DNA of 64,000 nucleotides from Cubamyces lactineus (GCA_022376465.1 JACDTU010000014.1:990428-1054427); one strand, 5' to 3'. Shown: positions 1-11,944, numbered from the stretch's first letter. The notes: generated from the letters alone by a model not told the origin. Program-made: numbers and translations.

Positions 1-274
1 ATTTGAAAGAAGGGCACAGACGCACCTCGGGCACGACGGCGCCCTCGAGGGGTTTCCCTGCGCCGTCAATAACACGATAGGTTGGGATCTGCTTTCCACC
101 TTCCATGACGGAGTTGAAAAAGTGCAGTTTGGAAGTGATGGGCGAGGTCGAAGAGGGTAGATGGCCATGAGCGTGTCCCGGGCCCGGCATCTGAGGCGTT
201 GTGCCCGCCATGCCTCTGCATCCACGGAGAGTCCTGGGCAGGGCATGGCGAAGGCGGATGGTCCGGAGCATCAT
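1..274 (-). CDS. BCKDHA: Branched-chain 2-oxoacid dehydrogenase E1 alpha, N-terminal exon (runs off window)
   Basis: Only the first exon (26-274, 83 codons) is in the window. It ends at a GTGCGT donor on the minus strand, and the rest lies beyond base 1. The protein starts MMLRTIRLRHALPRTLRG, an Arg-rich, acid-free stretch typical of a mitochondrial targeting peptide. Around residues 55-75 it reads HFFNSVMEGGKQIPTYRV, then DGAGKPLEGAVVPE. This resembles the region just before the thiamine diphosphate domain in BCKDH E1 alpha. The family decarboxylates branched-chain 2-oxoacids in the mitochondrial matrix. The start is the first of two adjacent ATGs, and the second is equally possible. The assignment rests on a short conserved stretch, so it is good but not certain. 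Confidence 0.72.
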   Translation of the reverse strand, partial: MMLRTIRLRHALPRTLRGCRGMAGTTPQMPGPGHAHGHLPSSTSPITSKLHFFNSVMEGGKQIPTYRVIDGAGKPLEGAVVPEVRLCPSFK

Positions 275-732
275 GGTGGTAGTGGTGAAGAGAGAGCAGA
301 GGGCGAGTGCATGAGGGTTGGACAGAGGACCTTGCAAGTTCCGGGATCGAAATGCGGGGAAAGAGACGCCTGGGGCGGCACGTGGACGGATGGGAGTGTC
401 CGGAGTCTCGGGGGCGGTGGCCGGAGTCTGGAGGTGGTACATTTGGGCGCCTGTGCTGGAGTAGTTGGGAGCCGAAGTGAGCTTGAGCTTGTCCATCGAC
501 GGCCTTCATCGATGGACCACTTACTCGTCCTTCTCCCATCCGCACCTCTTTGTTTGGTCTGAACGGAACGGATTGTACCATCTCTCATCATGTATAACCC
601 CCACCTCGCGCGCTTTGTCAACGGCGAGCGGCCACAGCTTCACCATCTCTCTGTCACGGTGCGCATGCGCTATCTGGACGCGCGACTAGTCGCGACTGCC
701 GCTCAACCCGCCTCTTGACCCAGAGTGTTCCC
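275..732. promoter_or_regulatory. Divergent promoter region between BCKDHA and the Fic gene
   Basis: This 458 bp gap separates two genes transcribed away from each other. It must hold both promoters. I see no clear TATA box and no reliable reading frame of its own. Open frames here are GC-rich chance frames. Confidence 0.5.
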
Positions 733-2382
733 ATGGAACTGGGACAAGACGATGCGAAGGAATTCTTAGCATCCTTCGAGGTTGATCCCTCTGACGATAT
801 CAAGTGCGCCGCCGTCGGCCGCCTCTGGGAGTCCCTCCTCGAGAAGTACCCCGGCGTCCCCTTCCTTATGCTCCGCGTCGCGGATATGCGCTGGTCCCTG
901 AACAGCAAAGTCACCGCGTACGCAATGTACTTGGACGTGCGTAGAACATGTCTGGTGCTGTACACATTGATCCTAGACGTCAACCACACGCGCACAGCTC
1001 CAACGCGTCCTGAAGGACACTGCCTTCTCGTCTTGGCTCCAGAAAGCGCGAATCAAGGTGTTGACTGACGCGGTGAACACCCGTGCGTGATAACGATATC
1101 TATAGACGCGCCACGATCTGAGGCGCTCTTGTATATCCTTCGCAGTGAATACCTACAAGGCCAATACGGGCATCTATACCCCATCACAGCGCTGGCGGCC
1201 CAATGTGGCTCAGGACAGGTTGCCCGCGAGTTCATGCAAACTCCAGCACGCCGAATATGTCGCTTTCCAGGAATCATGGAACAAGCTGAGCTCCTCCGAC
1301 ATCGCGCTCGCCACATACCTGAATTACCACTGTCTCGAGACGAATGCAATCGAGAGCGTGCTCCAGTTCAATGCCCCGGTTTGGCACATCGCATTTCCGG
1401 CTTTGTACGCAGCTGACGACGTGTGTAGGCAACCATTCGATTGTCACAGGAAGGGTTCTTTAGTCATGTCGAGGTACCCGATTTGAGTCTGACTGCCGGA
1501 GGCGTCGTGCGCGATCATGGGCAAGCGCTAGCTATACTGCAAGATACGCGAAAGGTTCATACGTTACACGGTAGGTTGGAGGCAACATGCTCACTACCAC
1601 TGCGCAGGCCATGGACGAAATCTACAAACTGCTTGAAGACCCCGCGTTCGAGTTGACGATGGAGACCGTCTGTCATTTGCATAAGATCCTGATGCGCACA
1701 AATCACATCCTCGCCATCCGACAACACGGCAACTCGAAATTGGCCCTCACGCACGTTGGCGTGACCCGGCAGCATTGCGCAATCAACGTCAGCGTGGCTG
1801 GGAAAGACGTCAAGGTCCAATTCTGTCCTTTCGACTCGGTGGACGTGGAACTCGCCGCATTTTGTTCGCGGTTCAATGTGGGCGCCTTCCTTGCGTCGAG
1901 TATTATATGAGACACTGATAAGGCTCTTCGCTAGGAACTCATGAGGCAAGACGTAGATCCCTTCGCCGCAGCAGCTTGGATCAGCCACGTCTTCGTTACT
2001 ATTCATCCATTCGAGGTATTGGGATTGTTACCCACGATAAGGCGGTCACTGATGATGATATCATAGGATGGTAATGGGAGGTTGTCGCGACTGCTTGCTT
2101 CCATTCCGTTATTGCGCCGAAGGTTACCTCCCTTGACGGTCGCTGTGCCATGGCAAAATAAATACTACCACGCTCTGAATTGGGTAGGTGCAGCACCATC
2201 ATTTGTCTGAAGATTGCTCACGGTCACTCACCTAGACTCGGGCGAACGGAGACGGTGACTATGGGATGCTGATGAAACTGCTGTTCCAGGCTACGCAGTC
2301 TGCATTTGACGAGCTCCATGCCTTGTTGAATCCCAGCGCACCAGCGCCTGTCGTGGATGGCGACGTTCCGATGGACGATTAG
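733..2382 (+). CDS. Fic-domain protein (putative AMP-transferase), spliced
   Basis: The coding region is split by several short introns. The Fic active-site motif HPFEDGNGR is formed across a splice junction: HPFE ends at 2015 and DGNGRLSRLL starts at 2067 after a GTATTG...CATAG intron. The motif is complete, including the catalytic His and the anion-binding G-N-G-R. Upstream, around 1335-1355, is ETNAIES, which resembles the autoinhibitory (S/T)xxxE(G/N) helix of N-terminally regulated Fic proteins, with Ser in the last position. The C-terminus reads ANGDGDYGMLMKLL and ends with VPMDD. The family usually transfers AMP from ATP to protein hydroxyls. ATG 733 is used because the frame upstream has no other ATG. 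Exact intron borders in the first half are uncertain. Confidence 0.8.
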
Positions 2383-2737
2383 TGTTAGTATCGACTAGGA
2401 TCTGTACGGCCGGATACGCTGGACTATTTATACCTGTACTCTGCTTGTACATCATCATCAGCGCGAATCATGAATACATACCAGGAGTTGCAAGCATTCG
2501 TTTGTCCGCCCTTGTCGTTGCAGCTGCAGAAGTGGTGAGGAATTGCGGAGGCGCGGACCGAGAGACCACGTGCCGCAGATAGATGCGCGTCTCCGTTTTG
2601 GGCAATGCTCGGCTGCAGCTTGAAGCTCAAGTTCGTCCTCTCCTCCATCCTCCTCCGACCACCGCTTCCGTCCGTCTGTGCTCTTCCACCGCGTACTGCT
2701 ATACTTTTGCAAACTAAGACCCCTGAGATACCTTTAC

Positions 2738-4209
2738 ATGGACGGCCGGAAGCGGCATTCTTCAGACTCTGAACACGACGCCGACCGCCCATCCAAGCGC
2801 CCCTGCCATTCCGACTCCGTCCCCGCCACCAACCCCTCCTCTGCCACCCACGCGCATTCTCACGGCATGCATTCGACAGCCGTATCGAACGGAAACGGAC
2901 ACGCGCACGATTCTGGGCAGCACTCGGGCGCGCTCCCGCCACTGTCGCTCTCGATTCTCGGCGTCGAGCCGATGGACGAGTTCATCCGCGAGATTGCGGA
3001 TTTCATCCACTTTCAGATCAGCTCACGCCCGCAGGATCTGAACGGGATTGTGGAGGTCGAGGCGAAGATTGGCGTGTTGCGCGACCGCGAGACCGGGCAG
3101 CGATTGCAGATGCCGGTGCTCGTTGAGACCAGTGCGTACTTCCGCCAGTCGTTCGGGGTTCTTTCACCGACGTTTGAAGCTCACTTTCGTCCGCGTGTGT
3201 GTGCACTATCGTCTGTATAGTCCTGACACCGAACGCCATCGACCTCCGGTTTGAATCCAATATGTCACCAGTACGCACGCGCTGCTCCGCCACCCTTTAT
3301 CCGCCCTCACACGAGCATGCAATCCCTTTTCACCCTCTCTCAGAAACAACATCAGCACTACAACAAGCTGCTGAACAACCTCAAGACGGCGACTTCGTCT
3401 GCACATCCTGCGTCGACCCTTGCGTACCAACACTTGCACCTTATTGACAATTTCTACGCGCCTGAGAGCGGGCGCGGGGACAAGATCCGCGTGACGCGCA
3501 ACGAGAAGACGGGCGAAGTCCTCGCGACCGTGCGCAAGATCCGCCTTGCGGACCTGAATATCTACAGCCCCAAGCGAGCTGCAGACTGGCGTATCAGCGT
3601 CAACCTCGAAGTCCCTAGTACGTTCTCTCGCCGTGTCCCCGAATTCTTCGACGCGCCTCCATGCGCCGGGACGCACGCTCCATCACGAGAGATGGCGTGC
3701 TCGGCGCAGGCGGTTGTATACCGCGCGCGAGGAAGGGATGGGACAGAATATGGCTGAGTTGAGTTTGGCTGACGTGGGCGAATGGGCGTGCGCGAACAGT
3801 GCCGCCGCCACTAGGGTCGCCAACGCATTCGCGCAAGAAGGACCGGATGAGCTACTCTCACGAGGAGTTCGTCATCGACCTCACGCAGGTCACCGCAACC
3901 TCGGGGCCCAACTCCAAGGTGTGTGGCCGATTCCGATCCGCTGGACCGCACGCGCGCCGCTCGTGGCTCGTGGTGCGCGTCCGTCGCTCGTCCGTCGCGG
4001 CCGCTGACACGTCTTGCCTTGCGCAGCCGGAGATCTTGCACGAGCTCGAGCTGGAACTCGCGCGGCCGGAGTACCTCCTCGCGACAGCGGCGAAACGCGG
4101 CGACCCGAACGCGTCGGAGCTGGAGCGCGGCGCGTTCGACGAGCTCATTCGTGCGTTCGTGAACAACGCGCGGATATTGGTGCGCAATGCCGATGGCGGC
4201 TGGCAATAG
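2738..4209 (+). CDS. CET1: mRNA 5'-triphosphatase, capping enzyme beta subunit
   Basis: Five exons join in frame: 2738-3131, 3221-3270, 3344-3617, 3800-3918 and 4027-4209 (339 aa). The N-terminus is low-complexity and His/Ser-rich. The catalytic part has VEVEAKIG (first metal-binding glutamates of the triphosphate tunnel), IDLRFESNMS, KIRVTRNEKTGEV, DWRISVNLEVP, a basic SRKKDRMSY segment, and the second acidic strand ILHELELEL. This is the order seen in Cet1-type RNA triphosphatases of the TTM superfamily. The enzyme removes the gamma phosphate from nascent RNA, the first step of nuclear cap formation. Length fits the catalytic domain plus a short N-terminal extension. No lesions were seen. 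Confidence 0.9.
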
Positions 4210-5262
4210 GGGGCGGAACGTCTCAGCGCGCGCGCGTTCTCGGGACGCCGCGCGCAGCGTGTGCTAGCGCTCCTTCCTCGTTACTTCGTTCAGCACCAGT
4301 CTGTCGCTGCGGTTGGTTTGGACGCCTGGTGCAGGCCGGGCTGTTCGTCCAGGCAGACAGCGCTCTTGATTGTAGTACTACGTGTAGACCCTAATCGAAC
4401 TAATACGCGGCTCTGAAGATCGTGTTCGCGCCGACAACAGCGTCCATATCCATGCCCAGGCATTGGGTGTGACTGTGGTCGCATATCAGTAAATACAGTA
4501 AGAAGTTGCAGCAGCGTTCGGGGGAGGTCGCATCTACGCATGCGCAACACAACTTTTCATCGCCTGCGCGTACACCACACTGAACGTACGTACCCTAGTC
4601 TCTGGATCGAAAGGAGAAGTACACTTGGTGAGCAACAAGCAACATCCTTTCCAAATCCCGTCAACGCCCCGAGAGCAGGCAGCCTCCCCAGAAGAACTCG
4701 AAGAAATCGGAGACGGCGGAAGCGAGCAGACCCCGTGTAGTGTGCAGCTGCGGTTCCCCGTCTGACGTCACACATGTGCATGTATGGACGGTCGATACAT
4801 TGTTACATTCAAGTTGTCGCTCGTTGTCGACACGTCGACGGCGGCGGGGGCGGTTCGCGGGTTCGAATTCGCCTCGACAGCTCCCGTATCAGGTTACGCT
4901 GGTACTGTGCGCTGAGTGCTGAGTGCTGAGCTGGAGAGGCCTTCTGTGGCGGCTCCGCGACGACTCCGGGAATCGTGACACGACGACACGATGACACGAT
5001 GACACGGCTCTTCTGACTCTTCTACTCTGTTTCGGATCCCCGCTCAACGCTCGTCGCGACGCCGCTGGCCTTCCTCCGGGTCGCCGGCGTCACGATGAGT
5101 GGGTGGACGTTTTGCATGGGAGGGGGACTGGTGGCTGCTACTTGGTGGCTGCTAACTGGCCATGCGCCATGCGCCAAACGTTGGCATGCGTCACGGTCTT
5201 CTCATCGTCGTTTCTACGCCCACTGGGATGATATCGAACCACGTCGACGATGCGCGCAGTAC

Positions 5263-5392
5263 AGCAGGCAGTAGTACAGTAGGCAGCAGGCCAGGTCGAC
5301 AGTAGGCAGTAGGCCATGTCGACGGTTGGCGGTTGGCGGTTAGCGGGCGACGGTAGGCCAGGTCGACGGTTGACGGTTGACGAGTGGCGGCG
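5263..5392. repeat. Imperfect short tandem repeats (GTAGGC / GTCGACGGTTGGCGG types)
   Basis: Repeated GTAGGCAGTAGGCC- and GTCGACGGTTG-like units follow one another, with the phrase GGCCAGGTCGAC or a close variant recurring. This is local slippage-type repetition. No function is apparent. Confidence 0.6.
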
Positions 5393-6664
5393 GCGGCGTG
5401 GTGCGCTGCAGCGGCGGTTCCCTGGTACGTGCCGACGCCAGCTCCGCGTGCCTGATGATCGATGATCTTGCGCTAGAAGTCGGGACTCGGGCGTGTTGGG
5501 CTCTAGCGGGGGTGGGGGCGAGGGCGAGTGGAGGGGCGGTTTACCATTTAGGGTGTCGAGGCTCGGAGGGGATGCTCGTTTCGGCTGGCAGCGAGGAAGT
5601 CCTGTGGGGAGGGGAGGGGGGGGGAGTTGTATATGCGTCGGCGCTGTGGTAGGGGGATTTAGTCAACTTGGCTAGCTGCCGTGTAAGAACATCTGCAACT
5701 GCGTCGACCTGAGACCCTAATGGAATACGGAGGTTTCGTGCGTGGATCTTGAGTCATGTATCGGGCTTCAGCTTTAGCGTCAGGATGGGCTTCGAGCTTA
5801 AGCTTCAGGATGGGCGTGAGGATGAGGCAGCACGCCTTGAATCGCGATCGACCCGGCAAGACGGGCGGTGCGGCGTACAATCATCTACAGACAGCTCGAG
5901 ACACCTTCAGAGATACCCAGGAAGCGTCGTACACCGAGCAGTAGTTGCGTGTCCTAGCCAGTACAGATGCAACGGAAGTCGCGATAGATGTAGGGAGGCT
6001 CGGGTCGTCGTTCGCCGTAGCTTGGAGCGCGTGTACCGCGAAGTGATACTACTCGGGTATCGATGTCCAAAGAAAGCTAGAGAATAAGAGGAGGGCAAGA
6101 GCACTCTTCCATGGCCGTCCAGTCCTAAGCCCGCAGATATCGCCCGAGCCCCTGGCCCGCAAAACCAACGAAAGCTGAAGAAGGCATCCTAGAATTCGAA
6201 AAGAAGCAGGCCCATGGCAGTGATGGCGCGCTGCCGAGAGGCACAGTCTGACTACACGCCCTTACAGCATCGCAGCCAAGCTCCTCCGCCCGAGTCGGAC
6301 GCATGTACAAGTTACAACGCAGCTGCGCAGTCTACTGTACGAGCCTTTGACGCTTGATGGTGGAGGCACCGCGAGGCTTGATCGTCTGAGTCTTCTCTGC
6401 CCGCTGCGGCGGCGATAGAAACGAAGGCCACTCTCGCTCGAGTCAGAGTCAGAGTCAGAGTCAGAGCCGAGCGATACAGTTTCACAACGCACAACGAGCA
6501 GTAGGCGGCACGAGCGAGTGAGAGAGGGCGAAGGCGAGCAGCGTGGTGCACGAGGAGCCGATTTATCGCCCTCGGTGGCGTCAGAGAAGTGTCTGCGGTG
6601 GTTTCCAGGAGCGTTGGGCGGAAGCCGCGGGAGACGCGGGAGACACAATTGAAGCTCGTGGGCG

Positions 6665-6735
6665 TAGAAAACACAGAAGACACAGAAGACACAGAAGGCG
6701 CAGAAGACGCAGGAGACGTAGAAGATACAGTGGAA
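6665..6735. repeat. Short tandem repeat ACACAGAAG / GCAGAAGAC
   Basis: A run of nine-base units (ACACAGAAG drifting to GCGCAGAAG and GACGCAGGA) is visible directly. It explains the biased SSV-rich or HRRHRR-rich translations on both strands. Confidence 0.65.
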
Positions 6736-9200
6736 AGAGAAGACGAAGAAGGAGGAGGGAGAGGCCGACAGGTGTGAAGGAGTGAGAGGCAGGGACGTCG
6801 AAGGTCGAAGGTCGGCCTCGGCGGAGTAATGCGAGCTGCGGGGTGACAGTGACCTAGGACCGAGGGTTGCGGGTCGCGGAACACACGTTGACGGCGACGT
6901 CGATGCGGACGTCGATGTGGAACCCAGAGCTTGAGGCGGGCTTTGGCGAGGATCACGCCCGTGGAGCTCGAGGACCGGCGAAGGCCTGAGGCCTGATGAG
7001 AGCTCTCGACGGCAACACTTAGAACACCTCTATCCGTAGATGATGTTCATGACCGGTCGACTTGCCTGCTACATCTCGTTTGCGCTCCCCGATGGAGTAG
7101 TTACCGAAGTTTTTGTGTTTTTTCCAGGGAGAAAGAGGCGTGAAGGGAGACGAGAGCCGGGAGGAGGTGTAATCCCCCGCAACTAATCTCCACCTCTCTT
7201 CGCGGAATGTATTAGCGTACGCCGTGTTCTGTTCGCCTGGGTGGTGGGCGTCTAGAACCCTCTCGGGCGCGATCTCTTGAAGTGGAGGCTGGAGGGTTTG
7301 TTCAGAATGCGGCTGCGGGCGCGTGGAAGTCCTAACGTTTAGGGTGCTCAGAGAGGAGACGAGGAGAAGGCCGTCGTGCACCATTTGGCACAATTAAGCG
7401 AAAGTACATCACTGTCTTCTCGTTGACGGGCATGGCACGTTGGCAGATCGTAAAATGCACGGTCTTGCCTGCCATGATATTGATAGTATTGTGCGAGCCG
7501 TGGACGGAAGTTCGTGGACGCGCAGTACTCCAAAATCAGCCAGTTTGGGAGAGGATGTGGATTCTCAAAATGGTCAGGGTCGGAAGCCTCGGGACTTGGA
7601 TGGGTCCGACAGGAGGAAGGATGTGCGCAGACCAGAGAGACGCGTAGAAAGGAATTCGGAATTCGGGTGTGTACGGCGAGATGGGCGAGTGCGCAGCGAT
7701 CTGGTGACGTGCGCGTCAGTGGATGTCGTCTGTGTGCGGGCGTGCACCATCGTGCCGCCGCGGAAGGAAATGGCTAGGATGAGAGCGGTTAGCGTGAGGT
7801 CATTTCGGTGCGCAGACACAGAAGGCAGATGAAGATGGCAGAGGCGACGTTGAGCACCTACAAAGCACTGCGTAAATTCCAAACTGCGTCGTGGGCTGTC
7901 ATAGCGTTGCAGGGCGCCAGAAGACAACACGGAAGAACGGCCTAGACGTATGTAGTGGTCTAGCGATTCAATTCGCATATGGGGACGATATAGCACGCGG
8001 CGGGGTGGCGGAGATGTGCAGGCGGTGCTATTCTGAATCTAGCACGCGGACGCAGTTCAGATGGCCCTGAAAGTAGATGGTCATTGGACGGGATGCTAGC
8101 ACCAAGGTGTTGGTCGACGACTTGCGCGCGCAGGGTGCATCCCGAGGAGCACGGAGGGACGAGCGGAGTGCAATTGAAGATGTTTGAGTGGCGCAGTAGT
8201 CGCGGCGAAAGAGGCCGACTGGAGGCGTGGAGAGGGAACAGATCTGAGGAGGAAGAGCGCCAGGAAGAGGATGTCGGATGATGGTGCATGAGGCAGGAGG
8301 GCCGCGGGACGGAGGGCGCTGGATCGCTGGGGGCGGGTGTGAATCTGAATCTGGGGGCGATGGTGGATCAGAGGGCTGATGGGGAGAGGAGATGGGGGCA
8401 CGAAACTCAGCGGCGGGCAGCGGCCCAGCGGCGAGGGGGGGGATGGATGACGGAGGGGCTATGACGCGAGAACCAGTCGAAGGGCACGGGCGGCACGCGG
8501 GTGGGCTGAAGCGGTTTGAATCGAAGAAGATGGCGGTAGGCGAGAGGGGTTCCGAGTAGAGGTAAGGGCGTGCAGGGCAGGGATGGAGGGGCCTGGGGCG
8601 TGAATACTTCGGAGAAAGGGCGAAGAAGGGCTGAATGTGGGATAGAGAGAAGGAGAAGGTATGATGGGCTGGGAATGGGGCGTAATGGGCGTTGGTCGTT
8701 GGAAGACGGTGGATTGTGATTATGATATCGGCTGAGGTGTTGGCGCGTATAGACCAAGGGGATTAGTGTTAGATGGTGGAGGCGGAGGAAGCGTGGAAAT
8801 GGTGGCCGTATATTGTTGTGTGAATGGATGTGCGTGTAGCGGCTAGAATGGCCTGAATGCGAGTGAGCAGAGAAGAGATATTCTGATTGAAGAGAGAACG
8901 GGCCGTCTGGCTTCCATTGCCATATGTGGAAGGGTGATGGGATCTGAGATTGCGGGGGAGGGACCGAATCGGGGTGATAAGTAAAGGAGAGAGCTGCTCT
9001 GCCCCACATCCCACTCCCAGTCCCAATCCCCTCCCTCCCAGCCCAGCCCAGCCTGCCTCTCTCTTCCTCCACACACTCCGACGCGACAGCAGCCAACGAT
9101 GGGGATAGCTGGGAGTGGAAGCGAGGTGAGCGAGAGGGCTCGGAAGCTGTCAGTGCGTTAATGGGAATCCCTAGGCAGAGTGCAGGTCGCGCGCGGATCG

Positions 9201-9277
9201 TCTTCCTTGCCTCCTCTCCTCCTCTCCCTCTCCCTTCCCACACCTCCTCTTCTCTCCTCCCCCCTCCCTCTCCCCAG
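9201..9277 (+). promoter_or_regulatory. CT-rich tract directly upstream of the F-box gene
   Basis: Almost pure pyrimidine sequence (CCTCTCCTCCTCTCCCTCTC and similar) ends about 12 bp before the ATG at 9289. CT-rich stretches of this kind are common just upstream of transcription starts of highly expressed fungal genes. The assignment as promoter is inferred from position and composition. Confidence 0.5.
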
Positions 9278-9288
9278 ATCCCGTCTCT

Positions 9289-11100
9289 ATGCCCATCCCC
9301 CTCTCCTATGCGTCCATGGCCCCCATCCATTCTCTCCCAGTAGAACTCCTGACCCGCATCTTCCAGCTCGGCGTAGACTCTGACCCCATCCCAGACGAAC
9401 AGATCCGCGAAGAGCCCACCTTTGAAGTCCTCGTCTCCCATGTCTGCCGATACTGGAGGCAGGTCGCCCTCCATACGCCGCACCTCTGGACCACCATCCA
9501 CTTTCGCACACGCGCTCACATGTCCAGAGGCGAAGTCTATCTCTCCCGCAATGGCCGTCTTCCCATAGACATCTACGTCGACACCTGCTCCGAGGACGAC
9601 TACCAGCTACACAAGGACCTCCTCTTCCGCGACGAGTTTCTCCCCGTCTTCGACGTCGTCCTCCCTCACATCGACCGTTGGCGCGAACTCCATCTAATTG
9701 TCGCAGATCTCGAGTGCAAAACTTTTGCGCGCAAGGTCCTCTCTACGTGCGGTACTGCCCCCGCCCTCGAGACTCTTCAGCTCTGGCACGTCCAAAATTG
9801 GCGCACCTCCGAACGTCTCTTCAATCACATCGGTCCTCCCCCCGTCGTCGTCTTCGGCGGCGAACTCCCCTCGCTCAAGCACATCATCCTCCAGGGCGTC
9901 AACCTCCCTTGGTCCCGCTCCCCCTTCCTCCGCAACCTCTCCTCGGTCGAGTTCGCCCTCCACTCGGACAACGTCCGCATGCCCTTCGATCTCTGGCGCG
10001 CCATGCTCGACTCATCCCCCAACCTCACTCGGCTCTCCCTCCTCTTCTCGGGTCCTCGCGCGGCACCCTCCCCTGCCTCTCCCGTCATCGACGGCATCGG
10101 CTGGTGGGGGGCCGAGCCGCCCCCACCTGACGCTGTCATTCCCCCCGGCACACGTCTGCCCCCATCCGTGGAGCCGATCCACCTTCCCGCCCTCCGCGAC
10201 GTCCAGCTCAACAACCTCGAGAGCGACTACGTCGTCGCCCTCTTCCGCACGCTCCACATGCCCAACGTGCGCTCTCTCCATCTCGGCCTCGACTTTGAGG
10301 ACCAGGACTTTACGCCCTTTGTCCACTTCCTCGCCGCGCCCCCGCGGTATCGTGGCGTCAAGCTCCCGAATGGCGGCGGCCACAGTGCGGTCGGCGCGAC
10401 AGCGTCAGCGAGCCCTGGGCCGAAACTGCCCGTATTGGAGCGCCTGTCCGTGTCTGCGCTGAGGTGCACCGTCGAGAGCTGGCGCGCGCTCCTCGTTGCA
10501 TCGAAGAAGCTCACTCGGCTCGAGGTTGACTTTTCGCAACTTAGCGAGGGCGCGTTCGACGTGCTGCTCGAGAGCGTGCCTGCTGACCCTGAGGCGTCAA
10601 GCGACCGTGAGGAAGGCGCGCACAATGCGACTGGAGCGAGCGCAAAGGCAAAAGGTAAGGCGCGCGCGACGGCTGCGGACGACGGAGAAAATGCGGAGAA
10701 CGACGACTTGCCGATACTCCCTGCGCTCGAGAGCCTGCGCGTGTCGGGCGTCACGGGAAAGCAGCTCCTCCAGCTCGCGGCGTTCCGCGACGCGCACGGG
10801 CGGCGGATACGAAGATGGGAGATCGACGAGGGCGCGCGGGACGAGGACTCGGAGGCGCTCGCGCGCGAGACGGAGGAGAGGAGCGCGCGGTGGCGCGCGG
10901 AGAAGATGGAGGAGGAGGAGGCGCGGGTGAGGGAGGGCGAGGGGTGGAGGGAGCCGTGGCGGTGGGACGAGCCGCTCGAGAGGGTGGTGTGGTTTAGGGA
11001 GGAGGACGATGGGGGGAGCGAGTTTGATGAGGAGGACGAAGAGGAGTTTGTGGATGGGGAGGGCGAGGAGGGCGAGGAGGCAGAGGACGAGGCGGGGTGA
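9289..11100 (+). CDS. F-box protein with LRR-like middle and acidic C-terminus
   Basis: A single open exon of 603 codons. The F-box is near the N-terminus (IHSLPVELLTRIFQLGV ... LVSHVCRYWRQVAL, about residues 12-65), followed by the typical TPHLWTTI. The middle has irregular leucine-rich segments such as LPALRDVQLNNLES and LPVLERLSVSALR. The last 100 residues are highly charged and end in an almost pure Glu/Asp tail. Such proteins are Skp1-binding adaptors of SCF ubiquitin ligases, and mushrooms carry many lineage-specific copies. A second in-frame ATG at 9310 (MAPIHSLP) fits the family start as well or better. The substrate is unknown. The lack of introns is unlike its neighbours. Confidence 0.85.
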   Translation: MPIPLSYASMAPIHSLPVELLTRIFQLGVDSDPIPDEQIREEPTFEVLVSHVCRYWRQVALHTPHLWTTIHFRTRAHMSRGEVYLSRNGRLPIDIYVDTCSEDDYQLHKDLLFRDEFLPVFDVVLPHIDRWRELHLIVADLECKTFARKVLSTCGTAPALETLQLWHVQNWRTSERLFNHIGPPPVVVFGGELPSLKHIILQGVNLPWSRSPFLRNLSSVEFALHSDNVRMPFDLWRAMLDSSPNLTRLSLLFSGPRAAPSPASPVIDGIGWWGAEPPPPDAVIPPGTRLPPSVEPIHLPALRDVQLNNLESDYVVALFRTLHMPNVRSLHLGLDFEDQDFTPFVHFLAAPPRYRGVKLPNGGGHSAVGATASASPGPKLPVLERLSVSALRCTVESWRALLVASKKLTRLEVDFSQLSEGAFDVLLESVPADPEASSDREEGAHNATGASAKAKGKARATAADDGENAENDDLPILPALESLRVSGVTGKQLLQLAAFRDAHGRRIRRWEIDEGARDEDSEALARETEERSARWRAEKMEEEEARVREGEGWREPWRWDEPLERVVWFREEDDGGSEFDEEDEEEFVDGEGEEGEEAEDEAG

Positions 11101-11944
11101 TTGTGCGCGTCCTGGTCTGAAAGTGGTCGTCAGTCGGTCGAGCGCGACCACCACGACGCGTGTCTTTTCTCTCTCTCAACTCATGGGTTCTCGGTTCACA
11201 TTCAACATCGTCGTAATCTTCCGGGCACATACTCGTATCATAACCTCCAGCCTCCGGCCTCCTGCTGCCATCACCCACCCACCCACGCTATTCCATTCCA
11301 ACACACTCTGTAGCTTTGTCGCACGCTTTCGAGGAGATTCGGTCGTATCGCATTCACTCAACTACTCATCCATCCGCTCATCCACTCGGTTGTCCTGCCA
11401 GTGTTTCGGATTCGTTCTGTCTGTCTGTCTGTCTATCTGTCTCTCTGTCTATCGATTCAGGTATCGTCGGGATGGCAAATGCATGTTGCATGTCGTCTGC
11501 TTTGTACAATCTATTTCGCATGTGCGCTCTGCCGTTGCGCGCGCGGTGTACCAGTACTATCAAAGATGCGTGTGTTCTTCCCATGTGCACGGTGCAAGGT
11601 GGGTTGTACTGGGAACTGGGAGCTACGAGTGGTAGGTGGTAGGTGGTGTAGGTGTTGGTGGTAGGGGGGGCCGTAGGAGCGCGTTCGGGCCTCAGGCCTC
11701 AGGATGCGCTCCGAGAGCAGTGAGTATTGCGCGCGCGGGCGTTATACAAGTCTATATATGTATGTATATAGGACTACACAGCGTCGGAACGCGACACGGG
11801 TTCAGCCCGAGAGTCCATCAGATCCCGAACGGCACGCCTCAAGGTGCGTGGAGTGAATAGCAGAACTTGCAGGACGGACGGGACCTGCACATGTGCATGC
11901 GACCGCCGCTCGCCGCTCGTCCGCGGGTCTAAGGAGCTAAGCCG
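11101..11944. other. Convergent intergenic region with a GTCT microsatellite
   Basis: This lies between the stops of two convergent genes and should hold both 3' UTRs. A GTCT/ATCT microsatellite sits at about 11417-11453. No other coding or RNA signal was seen. Confidence 0.5.

Larger units (their letters stand above)
4210..9288. other. Gene-poor 5 kb interval with simple repeats
   Basis: I find no gene I can support here. Long frames at 6312-6956 (minus) and 8407-9519 (minus) are compositionally biased and have no recognisable motif. A frame open from about 4502 to 4783 on the plus strand reads like a protein (for example SPEELEEIGDGGSEQT) but has no ATG. It could be a terminal exon of something not recognised. 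Short tandem repeats occur at 4916-5005, 5263-5392, 6437-6466 and 6665-6735. The rest may be UTRs, non-coding transcripts or promoter. Confidence 0.45.

Noticed and set aside
4855..4880. GGTTCGAATTC resembling a tRNA T-arm
   Set aside because: No acceptor, D or anticodon stems can be placed around it.
6312..6956. 214-codon minus-strand open frame
   Set aside because: Composition is set by tandem repeats (TLTLTL, SSVSSV). No family features.
8407..9519. 370-codon minus-strand open frame
   Set aside because: It overlaps the F-box gene start in antisense, its composition follows the CT-rich promoter, and no motif is visible.
9678..10462. Frames of 129-254 codons inside the F-box gene on both strands
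   Set aside because: Shadows of the real frame caused by high GC at third positions.
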